From: Pseudochelatococcus lubricantis
GTDB lineage: Bacteria; Pseudomonadota; Alphaproteobacteria; Rhizobiales; Beijerinckiaceae
Direction of reading: 5' to 3'
Assembly (NCBI RefSeq): GCF_042432495.1
Contig: NZ_JBHLXC010000001.1
Location: forward strand, 124,001 to 188,000
Length of the DNA: 64,000 nt
Positions 44,204 to 53,143 of this stretch are shown here, one piece after another. A program made the position numbers and the translations under genes. Under the pieces are notes generated by a model, which made no database searches, was not told the DNA's origin, and saw nothing but the letters and a program-made list of their open reading frames with translations. The stretch's first letter is position 1; every line of letters begins with the position of its first letter.

Positions 44204-44944
44204 ATGACGCAGATTGCAGTCGTTACCGGCGCGACGGCCGGCCTGGGCGAGATCATCGCCCGCACCCTGCACGGCGCCGGCTATCGCGTCGCCGTCACGG
44301 GCCGCAACCATGCGCGCGCGCTGGAGATCGCCGCGGAGCTGGACGGGACGGGCGAAACGGCCGTCGGCCTCGAACTGGAGATCGCGAAACGCGACCATTT
44401 CGAAGCCGCTCTCGCACATCTGGTGGAGAAGTGGGGGCGCGTCGACGTGCTCGTCAACAACGCCTCCGTGACGCGGGCCCAGCCGGTGCTCGACATCACC
44501 ACGGAAGAGTTCAACGAGGTGATGGCGATCAACGCCGGCGGTACCTTCACCGGCTCGCAGGTGTTCGGGCGCTATTTCAGGGATCGCGGCTACGGCCGCA
44601 TCATCAACCTGGCCTCGCTCGCGGGGCAGAACGGCGGCACGGCGACCGGCGCCCACTATGCCGCCTCCAAGGGCGCGATCCTGACGCTGACGAAGGTGTT
44701 CGCGCGCGATCTCGCCCCCTACGGCGTCACCGTGAACGCCATCGCGCCCGGGCCGCTCGACTCGCCCATCGTCCACCGCACCATCCCGGCCGACCGCATG
44801 CCCGGCGTGCTGTCGACCATTCCGGTCGGCACGCTTGGCTCGCAGGAGTTCGTGGCGCGGACCGTTTTGCACCTCGCCTCGCCCGATGCGGGCTTCGTGA
44901 CGGGCGCGACATGGGATATCAACGGCGGGCTTTACCTGCGTTGA
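44204..44944 (+). CDS. SDR family oxidoreductase (IacE/IifB-like position)
   Basis: A 246-residue classical SDR. It shows TGATAGLGEIIA (cofactor motif, residues 9-20), NNAS (about 86), catalytic Ser in INLASLAGQNG, YAASK (Tyr and Lys, about 153) and the ending NGGLYLR. In the comparable clusters the SDR oxidises the hydroxylated indole intermediate to a 2-oxindole or dioxindole product. It is co-directional with the oxygenase and flavin reductase genes. Confidence 0.88.
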   Translation: MTQIAVVTGATAGLGEIIARTLHGAGYRVAVTGRNHARALEIAAELDGTGETAVGLELEIAKRDHFEAALAHLVEKWGRVDVLVNNASVTRAQPVLDITTEEFNEVMAINAGGTFTGSQVFGRYFRDRGYGRIINLASLAGQNGGTATGAHYAASKGAILTLTKVFARDLAPYGVTVNAIAPGPLDSPIVHRTIPADRMPGVLSTIPVGTLGSQEFVARTVLHLASPDAGFVTGATWDINGGLYLR

Positions 44945-45040
44945 AGGTCCGGGCGGGCGGCGGACCGGCGGCATCGAGCGCGCCATCCGTGCCCGCCCGG
45001 CAACAACGTGTCGGCAGGCCGCCTGCGGGAGTAACACTTG

Positions 45041-45523
45041 ATGGTCAATTCGGATGAATTCCGCGAAGCGATGAGCCGGCTCGGTGCCAGCGTCAATCTG
45101 GTGACGACGGACGGCCCCGCGGGCCGCCGCGGCCTGACGGTTTCGGCGGTGTGCTCGGTGACGGATTCGCCGCCGACCCTGATCGTATGTATCAACCGCG
45201 CCAACCGCTCGCACGACATCGTGCGCGAGAACGGTGTCCTCTGCGTCAATATCCTCGCGGGGCGGCACGAGGCGCTGTCGAAGACTTTCGCGAGCAACCG
45301 GATGTCGAGCGACGACAGGTTCGCCGGCGGGGAGTGGGAAACACTGGCCACGGGATCGCCGGTGCTCAGCGATGCCCCCACGGCGCTGGATTGCAGGATT
45401 GCCGGTTGCGTCGAGGTGGGCACGCACACCATCTTCATGTGCGAAGTCGAGCGCATCAGGATGCGGGAGGCGGAAAACCTCGTCTATTTCAACCGCAGCT
45501 TCCACCATCTGCATCCCGCCTGA
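45041..45523 (+). CDS. Flavin reductase, HpaC family (partner of the monooxygenase)
   Basis: A 160-residue NAD(P)H:flavin oxidoreductase of the flavin_reduct domain family. It shows VNLVTTDGPAGRRGLTVSAVCSVTDSPPTLIVCINR near the start, GVLCVNILAGRHEALSKTFA in the middle and the C-terminal YFNRSFHHL. It supplies reduced flavin to the oxygenase at 42562. ATG 45041 follows GGGAG; a TTG three bases earlier is not needed. It converges on the MarR gene 15 bp away. Confidence 0.9.
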   Translation: MVNSDEFREAMSRLGASVNLVTTDGPAGRRGLTVSAVCSVTDSPPTLIVCINRANRSHDIVRENGVLCVNILAGRHEALSKTFASNRMSSDDRFAGGEWETLATGSPVLSDAPTALDCRIAGCVEVGTHTIFMCEVERIRMREAENLVYFNRSFHHLHPA

Positions 45524-45538
45524 GTGGGGGGCGGCTCT

Positions 45539-46024
45539 TCAATCATCCACGGTTTCGCGCAGACGGCGCAAGTTGGCGAAGGCGCGATGCAGCGTGGCGT
45601 TCATGGCCTCGATCTCGGCAGGATCGATCGCCTCGAAGCCGGCGGAGAAGATGCGCTCCGCCTCGGCCCAGGCCAAGCGGCGTGCCTGTTCGCCTTTTTC
45701 CGTGATGCGCACCTCGGTGACGCGGCCATCCGACCGGCTTTGGTGACGTTCCACCAGCCCCTCTGTCGTCATGCGTTGGATGATCTTGGTCGTCGTGTTA
45801 AGGCGTATGACGCAGAAATCGGCAATCTCGGAAATGCTGAGAGACTGGCCCTCGTGCAGCGACATCAGCACCCGCCACGCCGGCATGTCGAGGTCGATGG
45901 GCTTGAGAACGCCTTCCATAACCTGCGTATAGACCGCGGATACGCGGACGATCCAGTAGAACGGCCAGTCAGTCTTGCGAAAGTCCTTGCGGATTTCGTC
46001 GGGTAGCGGAAGGGCGTTGCTCAT
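45539..46024 (-). CDS. MarR-family regulator 1 (IacR-like context)
   Basis: A 161-residue MarR winged-helix protein with the DNA-binding part MPAWRVLMSLHEGQSLSISEIADFCVIRLNTTTKIIQRM and the wing VERHQSRSDGRVTEVRIT. MarR proteins control known indole-3-acetate degradation loci and respond to the auxin itself. This gene is convergent with the oxidation module and lies 75 bp downstream of the bifunctional beta-oxidation gene in the same direction. The start at MSNALPLP is preferred over an upstream in-frame ATG. Confidence 0.9.
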   Translation of the reverse strand: MSNALPLPDEIRKDFRKTDWPFYWIVRVSAVYTQVMEGVLKPIDLDMPAWRVLMSLHEGQSLSISEIADFCVIRLNTTTKIIQRMTTEGLVERHQSRSDGRVTEVRITEKGEQARRLAWAEAERIFSAGFEAIDPAEIEAMNATLHRAFANLRRLRETVDD

Positions 46025-46099
46025 CGTCTGTCCCGGTCTATTGCGGGACGACGATAGCACGTCCGGCCGGCGGATGGCGAAGGGCGAATGCGGCATTCC

Positions 46100-48142
46100 T
46101 TACAACCCGTCCGGATCGCGCCCCTCTTCGACAGCGCGCCGCAGCAGGCTGGGTACGCTCCACGATAGAGGATCGGCGGCAGCGAACGCCGCGAGCCGCC
46201 GTTCGATTTCGGAGAGGCCGATACGGCCCGCGTGGTGCATCGGCCCGCCACGCCAGCGCGGAAAGGCGTAGCCGTGGACGAGCACGAGGTCGATATCGGA
46301 AGCCTTTTCGGCAATGCCTTCCTCAAGGATGCGGAAGCCTTCCTCGATCATGGCGGTAACGGCGCGGTCGACGATTTCCTCATCGGTGAAGCTGCGGCGG
46401 GCGATGCCGGCCCTGGCCGACTCCTCCTCCACGATGCGCCCGACCAGCGCCGACGGGCTGGCTTGGCCTTCCGCATGGTCGTACCAGCCTGCACCGGTCT
46501 TGCGGCCGAGCCGCCCGGTCTCCTCCACGACGCGGTCGGCGATGGGGATGTAGCGGAAGTCCCTCTTCGTTTTCCAGCCGAGCCGCTTGCGGTTGGCATA
46601 GGCGATGTCGAGGCCGGAGAGGTCCTGCACCTCATAGGGGCCCATCGCCATGCCGAAGCCGCGCATGGCGGCGTCGACCTGCCACGGCGTCGCGCCCTCG
46701 ATCAGCAGGATGTCGGTTGTCTGGCGATAGCGGGTGAGGATGCGGTTGCCGATGAAGCCGTCGCAGACGCCAGCCAGCACCGGGATCTTCTTCAGCCGCG
46801 CCGCGAGCCGCAGCGCGGTGGCGAGCGTCTCCGGCGCGGTTTCGCGCGCCTTCACCACCTCAAGCAGCTTCATCACGTGGGCAGGGCTGAAGAAATGCAG
46901 GCCCAGGAACCGGCCCGGGTTGCGGATGCCCTCGGCAATGCGGTTGACGTCGAGATAGGAGGTGTTGGTGGCCAGCACCGCCGTTTCCGGCAGCGCCGGG
47001 TCGAGAGCGCTGAAGATACGGCGCTTGACGTCCAGATCCTCGAAAGCCGCCTCGATGGCGATGTCGGCGGCGGGGAGCGCGTCGTAGCCGGCGTGGAAAG
47101 TGAAGCGGGCTTCCCTGTCGGCGGCAGCGGCCTCGGGCGTGGATTTGCCGCGCCTGACCGCGTCGTCGTAGAGCTTCGTCACGTTGGCGCGGGCGCGCTC
47201 CACCGCGGCTGCGTCGGTCTCGACCAGCGCGACGTCGATGCCGATGCCGGCGAGCGCATACGCGATGGACGAGCCCATGGTACCGCCGCCCACCACGACG
47301 GCCGAGCGGATGTCGGCGCCGCCCTCGCGGCCGCGTCCGGCGGCGGCGCGCTCGGCGAAGAAGATGTGACGCAGCGCGGCGGCCTGATCGGACGTCTTGA
47401 GGTTGAGAAAGGTCTGCCGCTCAAGCGCCAGCCCCTCGGCGAGCGGCAGGCGGGCAGCGGCCGCGACAAGTTCTATGGCTTCCAACGGCGCGATCTGTCC
47501 GGGCATCCGTTTGGCGGCCTGCCGGCGTGCTGCCTCGACGGCTGCGTCGGCGGCGGCCGGCGCAGGCAGGTCGCCGGTCGCGGGACGGTCGGTGAGCGCC
47601 AGGGCGCGCGCGGCCGCGACCGGATCGGCATCGACCGCATCGATAACGCCGAGGCGCAAGGCTTCCGCCGCGGCAACGATCCGCCCCTCGCTGATCAGCG
47701 ACAGGGCCGCCGGGAGGCCGGTGAGGCGCGGCAGCCGCTGCGTGCCGCCCGCGCCGGGGACGACGCCGAGCGTCACCTCCGGCAGGCCGAGCGTGGCGGC
47801 GGGTGCGGCAATGCGCCAGCGGCAGGCGAGCGCGAGTTCCAGCCCGCCGCCGAGCGCCGCGCCGTTGATCGCCGCGATGACCGGAACGGGAAAACGCTCG
47901 ATCCGCGCCACGATATCCGGCAGATGCGGCTCCCGCGGGGGCGCGGAAAACTCCCGCGCATCCGCCCCGGCGACGAAGGTCTTGCCGGCGCCGGTCAGGA
48001 TGACGCGCCCGACATCCGCCGCCCCGGCTTCGTCGAGGGCTGCCATCAGCCCCTCGCGCACGGCGTGGGAGGTGACGTTGACCGGCGGGTTATCAATGGT
48101 GATCAGCGCGATGCGATCGTCGATGCGGACGGAGACGGACAT
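46100..48142 (-). CDS. Bifunctional enoyl-CoA hydratase / 3-hydroxyacyl-CoA dehydrogenase (FadB/FadJ-like)
   Basis: A 680-residue trifunctional-type beta-oxidation enzyme. Residues 1-190 are a crotonase domain, with GKTFVAGADAREF (oxyanion hole), INGAALGGGLELALACRWRIA and the catalytic Glu region LPEVTLGVVPGAGGTQRLPRL. From about 290 a Rossmann domain starts AVVVGGGTMGSSIAYALAGIG, and HCDH C-terminal domains follow (about 470-680) with HFFSPAHVMKLLEVV. It would hydrate and oxidise ring-opened or alicyclic acyl-CoA intermediates from the aminobenzoyl-CoA route. It is shorter than E. coli FadB, as usual for peroxisomal-type versions. Confidence 0.93.
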   Translation of the reverse strand: MSVSVRIDDRIALITIDNPPVNVTSHAVREGLMAALDEAGAADVGRVILTGAGKTFVAGADAREFSAPPREPHLPDIVARIERFPVPVIAAINGAALGGGLELALACRWRIAAPAATLGLPEVTLGVVPGAGGTQRLPRLTGLPAALSLISEGRIVAAAEALRLGVIDAVDADPVAAARALALTDRPATGDLPAPAAADAAVEAARRQAAKRMPGQIAPLEAIELVAAAARLPLAEGLALERQTFLNLKTSDQAAALRHIFFAERAAAGRGREGGADIRSAVVVGGGTMGSSIAYALAGIGIDVALVETDAAAVERARANVTKLYDDAVRRGKSTPEAAAADREARFTFHAGYDALPAADIAIEAAFEDLDVKRRIFSALDPALPETAVLATNTSYLDVNRIAEGIRNPGRFLGLHFFSPAHVMKLLEVVKARETAPETLATALRLAARLKKIPVLAGVCDGFIGNRILTRYRQTTDILLIEGATPWQVDAAMRGFGMAMGPYEVQDLSGLDIAYANRKRLGWKTKRDFRYIPIADRVVEETGRLGRKTGAGWYDHAEGQASPSALVGRIVEEESARAGIARRSFTDEEIVDRAVTAMIEEGFRILEEGIAEKASDIDLVLVHGYAFPRWRGGPMHHAGRIGLSEIERRLAAFAAADPLSWSVPSLLRRAVEEGRDPDGL

Positions 48143-48199
48143 GAAAACCTCACGGATGCCGGTCGTGGCGGGCGGAGCGCGGGCGCGTCTGCGCTCCCG

Positions 48200-49366
48200 T
48201 TACAAGGGCGGGAGAAGCTTCCACTTCCCGTCCTCGATGCGGATCAGCACGCGCGCCCGTTCGTCGACCCAGTTGAGATTGTCGGGCTTGAAATTGTAGA
48301 TGCCCTGCGTGCCGACGAATTCCCGCGTGTTGAAGATGGCTTCGCGCAGCGCCTTTCGGAACTCCGGGGTGCGCGGCTGTGCGCCGGAAGCCTTCGCCCG
48401 CTTCGCCGCGTCGACGAAGGCGATCCATCCGTCGAAACCATAGGCGGAAAAGCCGTCTGACGGCGGCGCGCCGTTCACCTTCTCATAGGCCGCCCGGTAG
48501 GCCAGCGCCACGCTGCGGATCGGATTGGATTCCGGCAGCTGTTCCGCCACCGTGACCGGCCCGGTGGGGCAGATGATCCCGTTCGCCGCGCTGCCGGCGA
48601 TGCGGAGGAAATCCGTGCTGATCATGCCGTGGTTGCCATATACGGCGCCCTTGTAGGCCCTGTCCTTCAGGGCCAGCACCGGCAGCGCGCCGGACGTGCC
48701 GGTACCGCCGATCATGACCGCGTCCGGGCGCGTGGATACGGCCCTCAGAACCTGCGCCGTCACCGACGTATCCGCCCGGCCGTAGCGCTCGTCCGCGACC
48801 ACCTTGATGTTCGCGGCTCCGGCCGCCTGGACGAGGGAGTTGTACATCAGATCGCCGAAGGCATCGCTGAAGCCGATGAAGGCGACGGTCTTGACGTTGC
48901 TGGCCTTCATGTGATCGACGATGCCCTGCACCAGCAGGGAGGTCGGCTGCGGCACCTGGGCGACCCAGGGGCCATCCTTCCCCGGGGCCACGGGTGAGAT
49001 GGGCGAGATCGCGATCATCGGAACCTGCAACTCGACCGCGGTGACGGCCATGGCGACCGTCTGCGGCGCGCCGGAGGTGCCGATCAGGAAATCGACCTGA
49101 TCCTGTTCCACGAGCTTGCGTGCGTTGCGGGTGGAGATGGAAGGATCCGACGTATCGTCGAGCTGGATGATGCGGATTTTCTCGCCGTCGATCTCGCCCT
49201 GATACTCAAGCCCCGCCTGCAGGCCTTTCGCATTCGGGATGCCGATGGACGAAACCGGGCCGCTGAGGCCCGTGATAAAGCCGACGACGATCTCCGCCCG
49301 TGCGCCGCCGCAAACCAGCGGGACAAGCATCGCGGCGGACAAAAGAAGCTTCTGGTAACGTTTCAT
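48200..49366 (-). CDS. Second branched-chain-type ABC substrate-binding protein
   Basis: A 388-residue paralogue of the protein at 37462, with signal peptide ending GARA-E and a matching core: VGFITGLSGPVSSIGIPNAKGLQAG, then GEKIRIIQLDDTSDPSISTRNARKL. The operon contains no permease or ATPase gene, so it presumably docks on the Liv system at 38656-42175. This gives the transporter a second ligand specificity, for example 2-aminobenzoate alongside an indole acid. It is transcribed with the RidA, thioesterase and acyl-CoA genes upstream of it. Confidence 0.92.
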   Translation of the reverse strand: MKRYQKLLLSAAMLVPLVCGGARAEIVVGFITGLSGPVSSIGIPNAKGLQAGLEYQGEIDGEKIRIIQLDDTSDPSISTRNARKLVEQDQVDFLIGTSGAPQTVAMAVTAVELQVPMIAISPISPVAPGKDGPWVAQVPQPTSLLVQGIVDHMKASNVKTVAFIGFSDAFGDLMYNSLVQAAGAANIKVVADERYGRADTSVTAQVLRAVSTRPDAVMIGGTGTSGALPVLALKDRAYKGAVYGNHGMISTDFLRIAGSAANGIICPTGPVTVAEQLPESNPIRSVALAYRAAYEKVNGAPPSDGFSAYGFDGWIAFVDAAKRAKASGAQPRTPEFRKALREAIFNTREFVGTQGIYNFKPDNLNWVDERARVLIRIEDGKWKLLPPL

Positions 49367-49454
49367 GACAGAGTTCCCCTTGTGTTTTCTTGCCCCGTCC
49401 GTTTCGGCGTTTCTTTTTTGTTGTTTTCGTGAAGACCGCTGTCGTCCCCGCCGA

Positions 49455-49853
49455 TCACTCGTCCGGAATGACGGCGACGGCCTGTATCTCGATCCGGGCG
49501 CGTTCCTCGACCAGCGCGACGACCTGCACGGCAGCCATGGCGGGGAAGTGCTTGCCGATGATCTCGCGGTAAGCCTGGCCGATGCCCTTGAGGTTGTCGT
49601 TGTACTCGGCCCTGTCGGTGAAGTACCACGTCATCGACGTGAGATGCTGCGGCCCCGCGCCTGCTTCCGCGAGGATCGCGACGACGTTTGCGAGCGTCTG
49701 GCGCACCTGTCCGGTGAAGTCGTCGGTCTCGAACTGCTGTTGCGCGTTCCAGCCGATCTGCCCGCCTACGAAGACGGTGCGTCCGCGCGCTTCCACGCCG
49801 TTGGCGTAGCCAAGGGGCTTGGCCCAGCCGTCAGGTTGCAGGACCTTGTGCAT
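49455..49853 (-). CDS. RidA-family enamine/imine deaminase-like protein
   Basis: A 132-residue RidA-superfamily protein with GRTVFVGGQIGWNAQQQFETDDFTGQVRQTLANVVAILAEAG and MAAVQVVALVEERARIEIQAVAVIP. It forms trimers. Dearomatisation of 2-aminobenzoyl-CoA yields a cyclic enamine that must lose ammonia, a reaction suited to this family, and RidA-type genes are known beside such clusters. The start at MHKVLQPDG overlaps the 3' end of the thioesterase gene by 23 bases, indicating coupling. Confidence 0.9.
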   Translation of the reverse strand: MHKVLQPDGWAKPLGYANGVEARGRTVFVGGQIGWNAQQQFETDDFTGQVRQTLANVVAILAEAGAGPQHLTSMTWYFTDRAEYNDNLKGIGQAYREIIGKHFPAMAAVQVVALVEERARIEIQAVAVIPDE

Positions 49854-50259
49854 CGTTGACCTCCAGATGGTGGGAAAGGGTGGTGCGGATATCGTCTGGC
49901 CATGCAATCGGCCGGTGATTCTTGAGCGACGTCGCGACGAGGCGCTGGCTCGCCGTCCAGACCGTATCGCCGCCGACGGCGACATGATGGGCGAAGTCGA
50001 GCGAGCTGCGGCCGATCCCGACCACGCGCAGGGTGAAGTCGAGCCTGTCACCGTGGAAGGCGGGCTTCGCGAACGTCACATCGAGCCGCACGGTCGGCAC
50101 GCCGATGCGGCGCTCGTGGATGAGTGTCGTCCACGGTGCGCCGATGTCCGTGAAAAAGTCCTCGGTCACGCCGACGAGCATGTCGATGTAGGACGGAAAG
50201 TAGGCGATGCCCGCCGGGTCGCAGTTGCTGAAGCGCAGGGGGCGCGATGTCTCGAACAC
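49831..50259 (-). CDS. Acyl-CoA thioesterase, 4-hydroxybenzoyl-CoA thioesterase family
   Basis: A 142-residue hotdog-fold thioesterase. The 4HBT signature with the catalytic Asp is FSNCDPAGIAYFPSY (residues about 11-25). Later strands include LDVTFAKPAFHGDRLDFTLRVV. The 2-aminobenzoate gene cluster of Azoarcus evansii contains such a gene next to the monooxygenase/reductase. It may recycle CoA from dead-end thioesters. It lies between the acyl-CoA dehydrogenase (16 bp gap) and the overlapping RidA gene. Confidence 0.9.
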   Translation of the reverse strand: MFETSRPLRFSNCDPAGIAYFPSYIDMLVGVTEDFFTDIGAPWTTLIHERRIGVPTVRLDVTFAKPAFHGDRLDFTLRVVGIGRSSLDFAHHVAVGGDTVWTASQRLVATSLKNHRPIAWPDDIRTTLSHHLEVNDAQGPAT

Positions 50260-50275
50260 ATCATACTCCTGTGAG

Positions 50276-51472
50276 TCAGGGCGCCTTGACCAGTTCGGGC
50301 TTGAGCAGCTCGCGCGCGATGATCAGCTTCTGCACCTCTGTCGCGCCCTCATAGATGCGCAGGGCGCGGATTTCGCGGTAGAGCTTCTCGACGGTCTCGC
50401 CGCTCGTCACGCCCCGCCCGCCGAAGAGCTGGACGGCGCGGTCGATGACGGTCTGCGCGGTTTCGGTGGCTGTCATCTTGGCCATGGCGGCCTCGCGTGT
50501 CGTCGGCTTCTGCTCGACGTCCCGCCGCCAGGCGGCACGGTATGTCAACAGCGCGGCCGCGTCGATGCCCGTCGCCATATCGCCGAGCGCGGCCTGCGTA
50601 AGCTGCAGGTCTGCCAGTGTCGCGCCGAACATTTTTCGCGCTTTCACATGCGCCACCGATTCATCGAGTGCCCGGCGCGCGAAGCCGAGCGCCGCACCGG
50701 CGACGGAGGCGCGGAAAATATCGAGCGTGCGCATGGCGAGCTTGAAGCCCTCCCCCGGCACGCCCAGCAGGCGCATCGCGGGAATGCGGCAATTGTCGAA
50801 ATGCAGCGTCGCCAGCGGGTGCGGCGCGATGACGTCGATCCTGTCCTTGATGGAAAAGCCCGGATCATCCGGAAACACCACGAAGGCCGAGATGCCGCGG
50901 GTGCCCGGCTGCTCGCCGGTGCGGGCGAACAGCGTGTAGACGTCGGCGATGCCGCCGTTGGAAATCCACGTCTTCTCGCCATCGATGATGTAATGGTCGC
51001 CGTCGCGCCGTGCCGCGCATTGCATGGCCGCGACGTCGGAGCCGGCCTCGGCCTCCGACAGGGCGAAGGCGGCAAGCCATTCACCGGCGGTGACGCGCGG
51101 CAGCACCGCCTGTTTCAGCTCGTCCGGGGCGGCGAGGTTGATGGCGCCGGTGCCGAGCCCCTGCATGGCGAAGGCGAAATCGGCAAGACCGTCGTGCCAG
51201 GCAAGCGTCTCGCGGGCGAGGCAGATGGTGCGCGAATCGATGGCCGTCCTGCCCGAGTCGCCTGTCGCGGCGGCGAGCAGGCCGGCCTCGCCGAGCAGGC
51301 GCACCAGCGAGCGGCAGGCGGCATCCGTGTCGGCATGGTCGACGCCATGGAGCGCACCCGAGGCGGCGAAGGCGTCGAGCTTTTCCGTGAAGGCGCGATG
51401 CGCCTCCGCGAAGAACGGCCACGCGAGATGCTCGCGCGTCGGGCCGGCGGGCGAGGGGCGGGGGGCCGTCAT
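50276..51472 (-). CDS. Acyl-CoA dehydrogenase
   Basis: A 398-residue FAD flavoprotein. It has the family signatures ALSEAEAGSDVAAMQCAARRDGDHYIIDGEKTWISNGGIAD (split here by description: FAD-contact Ser/Thr region and the WISN tryptophan), LGFARRALDESVAHVKARKMFG, the QLFGGRGV segment and the late YREIRALRIYEGATEVQ. The last contains the catalytic-base region of the isovaleryl/long-chain type. It would dehydrogenate a saturated intermediate in the beta-oxidation arm of 2-aminobenzoyl-CoA breakdown. It sits 1 bp downstream of the enoyl-CoA hydratase gene. Confidence 0.93.
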   Translation of the reverse strand: MTAPRPSPAGPTREHLAWPFFAEAHRAFTEKLDAFAASGALHGVDHADTDAACRSLVRLLGEAGLLAAATGDSGRTAIDSRTICLARETLAWHDGLADFAFAMQGLGTGAINLAAPDELKQAVLPRVTAGEWLAAFALSEAEAGSDVAAMQCAARRDGDHYIIDGEKTWISNGGIADVYTLFARTGEQPGTRGISAFVVFPDDPGFSIKDRIDVIAPHPLATLHFDNCRIPAMRLLGVPGEGFKLAMRTLDIFRASVAGAALGFARRALDESVAHVKARKMFGATLADLQLTQAALGDMATGIDAAALLTYRAAWRRDVEQKPTTREAAMAKMTATETAQTVIDRAVQLFGGRGVTSGETVEKLYREIRALRIYEGATEVQKLIIARELLKPELVKAP

Positions 51473-51473
51473 G

Positions 51474-52331
51474 TCAGTTCCCCTCGAAGACGGGCTTCCG
51501 CTTGGCGGCGAAGGCCTCGAAGGCGCGGCGGAAATCCTGCGTCGCCATGCAGATGGCCTGCGCCTGCGCTTCCGCCTCGATCATCTCGTCGAGGCCCATG
51601 GCCCATTCCTGGTTGAGCTGGTTCTTGGTGATGCCGTGGGCGAACCACGGGCCGTCCGCGAGCTGGCGCGCCACGGTCCCCGCCGCGTCGAGCACCGCAT
51701 CCGCCTCGTGGATCGCGTTATAGAAGCCCCACGCCAGTCCTTCCTCGGCGCTCATGGCGCGGCCGGTGAACAGCAGTTCCGCAGCCCGGCCCTGCCCGAT
51801 GATGCGCGGCAGGATGCCGCAGGCCCCCATATCCGCCCCCGCGAGGCCGACGCGGGTGAACAGGAAGGCCGTTTTCGCGGCGGGCGTGGCGTAGCGCAGA
51901 TCGGAGGCCATGGCGAGGATCGCGCCCGCGCCGGCGCAGACCCCGTCCACGGCCGCGATCACCGGCTGCGGGCACTTGCGGATCGCCTTGACGAGATCGC
52001 CCGTCATGCGCGTGAAGGCGATGAGGTCCGGCATCGCCATGTTGGTCAGCGGCTCGATGATCTCGAACACGTCGCCGCCCGAGGAAAAGTTGCCGCCCGC
52101 GCCGTTCAGCACCACGGTGCGGATGTCCGAGGCGTAAACGAGATCGCGGAACAGGTCGCGCATCTCGGCATAGCTGTCGAAAGTCAGCGGGTTCTTGCGG
52201 TCGGGACGGTTGAGGGTCAACGTCGCCACGCGGCCATCTTCGCTCACTTCCCAGAGGAAGTGGCGCGCCTGATAGTCCCTGAAGGGACGCAGATGCGAAC
52301 GCATCGTTGTGAGAGTTACCGCGCTGCTCAT
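51474..52331 (-). CDS. Enoyl-CoA hydratase/isomerase family protein
   Basis: A 285-residue crotonase-fold enzyme. It shows VATLTLNRPDRKNPLTFDSYAEM, the oxyanion-hole strand GGNFSSGGDVFEI (about 90), AAVDGVCAGAGAILAMASDLRYA (about 133) and FTRVGLAGADMGACGILPRI, where the usual catalytic Glu region differs. It may thus be a hydratase, isomerase or ring-opening hydrolase for alicyclic CoA esters. The start at MSSAVTL overlaps the SDR stop codon (ATGA). Confidence 0.9.
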   Translation of the reverse strand: MSSAVTLTTMRSHLRPFRDYQARHFLWEVSEDGRVATLTLNRPDRKNPLTFDSYAEMRDLFRDLVYASDIRTVVLNGAGGNFSSGGDVFEIIEPLTNMAMPDLIAFTRMTGDLVKAIRKCPQPVIAAVDGVCAGAGAILAMASDLRYATPAAKTAFLFTRVGLAGADMGACGILPRIIGQGRAAELLFTGRAMSAEEGLAWGFYNAIHEADAVLDAAGTVARQLADGPWFAHGITKNQLNQEWAMGLDEMIEAEAQAQAICMATQDFRRAFEAFAAKRKPVFEGN

Positions 52332-53134
52332 CCTGCCATGACCTCCCCGCCGGCCACCACGATGGCCTGTCCATTGATTGATGATGCACCCGGCCCTGCG
52401 AGCCAGCGCACGGCGTCCGCCACTTCTTGCGGTTGAACGAGACGCCCCTGTGGATTGGATCGGGTGAATTCGGCCAGCGCCTCGTCGCGCGAGCGGCCGG
52501 ATTTCCCGGTGATGATGTCGACCGAGCGCGCCACCAGCGCCGTGTCGGTATAGCCCGGGCACACCGCGTTGACGGTGATGCCGGTGCGCGCCAGTTCCAG
52601 CGCCAGCGCGCGCGTGAGGCCGACGACCCCGTGCTTCGCCGCCGTATAGGCGGACACGTAGGCGTAGCCGGTGAGGCCGGCGGTGGAGGCGACGTTGATG
52701 ATGCGCGCGCCATCGCCATGCGTACCTTGGCCATGCTCGCGCAACTGCGGCAGCGCGGCTTGCGTCACCAGAAAGACGCTGGTCAGATTCGTGGTGACGG
52801 TCTGTTGCCAGAGGTCGCGCGTCGTCCTGTGGAAAGGCGCGCTCGGCGCCTCGCCTGCATTGTTGATCAGGATCGAGACCGTGCCGAAGGCGGCGTTGGC
52901 CCGCGCGAGCCCCGACGAGATGGCGTCGGCGTCGGTGACGTCGAAGCCGTCCGCGACGAAGGCCTGGCCCGGCGGCAGGGTCGCCGCGACGGTGTCGAGC
53001 GGCTCCCGCCGCCGTCCGGCCAGCGTCACATTCGCGCCGTTACCCGCGAGGGCCAGCGCGATGGCCGCTCCGATGCCGCCGCCCGCGCCGGTGACGAGCG
53101 CGTGCCGGCCGGCGAGAGGTGCTGTTGTCGACAT
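52328..53134 (-). CDS. SDR family hydroxyacyl-CoA dehydrogenase-like protein
   Basis: A 268-residue classical SDR: TGAGGGIGAAIALA (residues 15-28), NNAG (about 91), the Ser in VASTAGLTGYAY, YTAAK and the ending INGQAIVVAGGEVM. It shares coupling with the enoyl-CoA hydratase and lies 9 bp downstream of the monooxygenase/reductase. A likely role is oxidation or reduction of an alicyclic hydroxy/oxo-acyl-CoA formed from 2-aminobenzoyl-CoA. Confidence 0.9.
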   Translation of the reverse strand: MSTTAPLAGRHALVTGAGGGIGAAIALALAGNGANVTLAGRRREPLDTVAATLPPGQAFVADGFDVTDADAISSGLARANAAFGTVSILINNAGEAPSAPFHRTTRDLWQQTVTTNLTSVFLVTQAALPQLREHGQGTHGDGARIINVASTAGLTGYAYVSAYTAAKHGVVGLTRALALELARTGITVNAVCPGYTDTALVARSVDIITGKSGRSRDEALAEFTRSNPQGRLVQPQEVADAVRWLAGPGASSINGQAIVVAGGEVMAG

Positions 53135-53143
53135 GGCCCGCTC

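Noticed and set aside
42562..46024. Complete iac cluster
   Set aside because: Only A-, E-, G- and R-like members and a possible B are present; the aromatic-ring dioxygenase genes expected for the catechol route are missing from the window, so the full iac label was not used.
46232..48460. 742-codon frame antisense to the beta-oxidation enzyme
   Set aside because: The minus-strand enzyme has all crotonase and HCDH motifs; the antisense frame has none.
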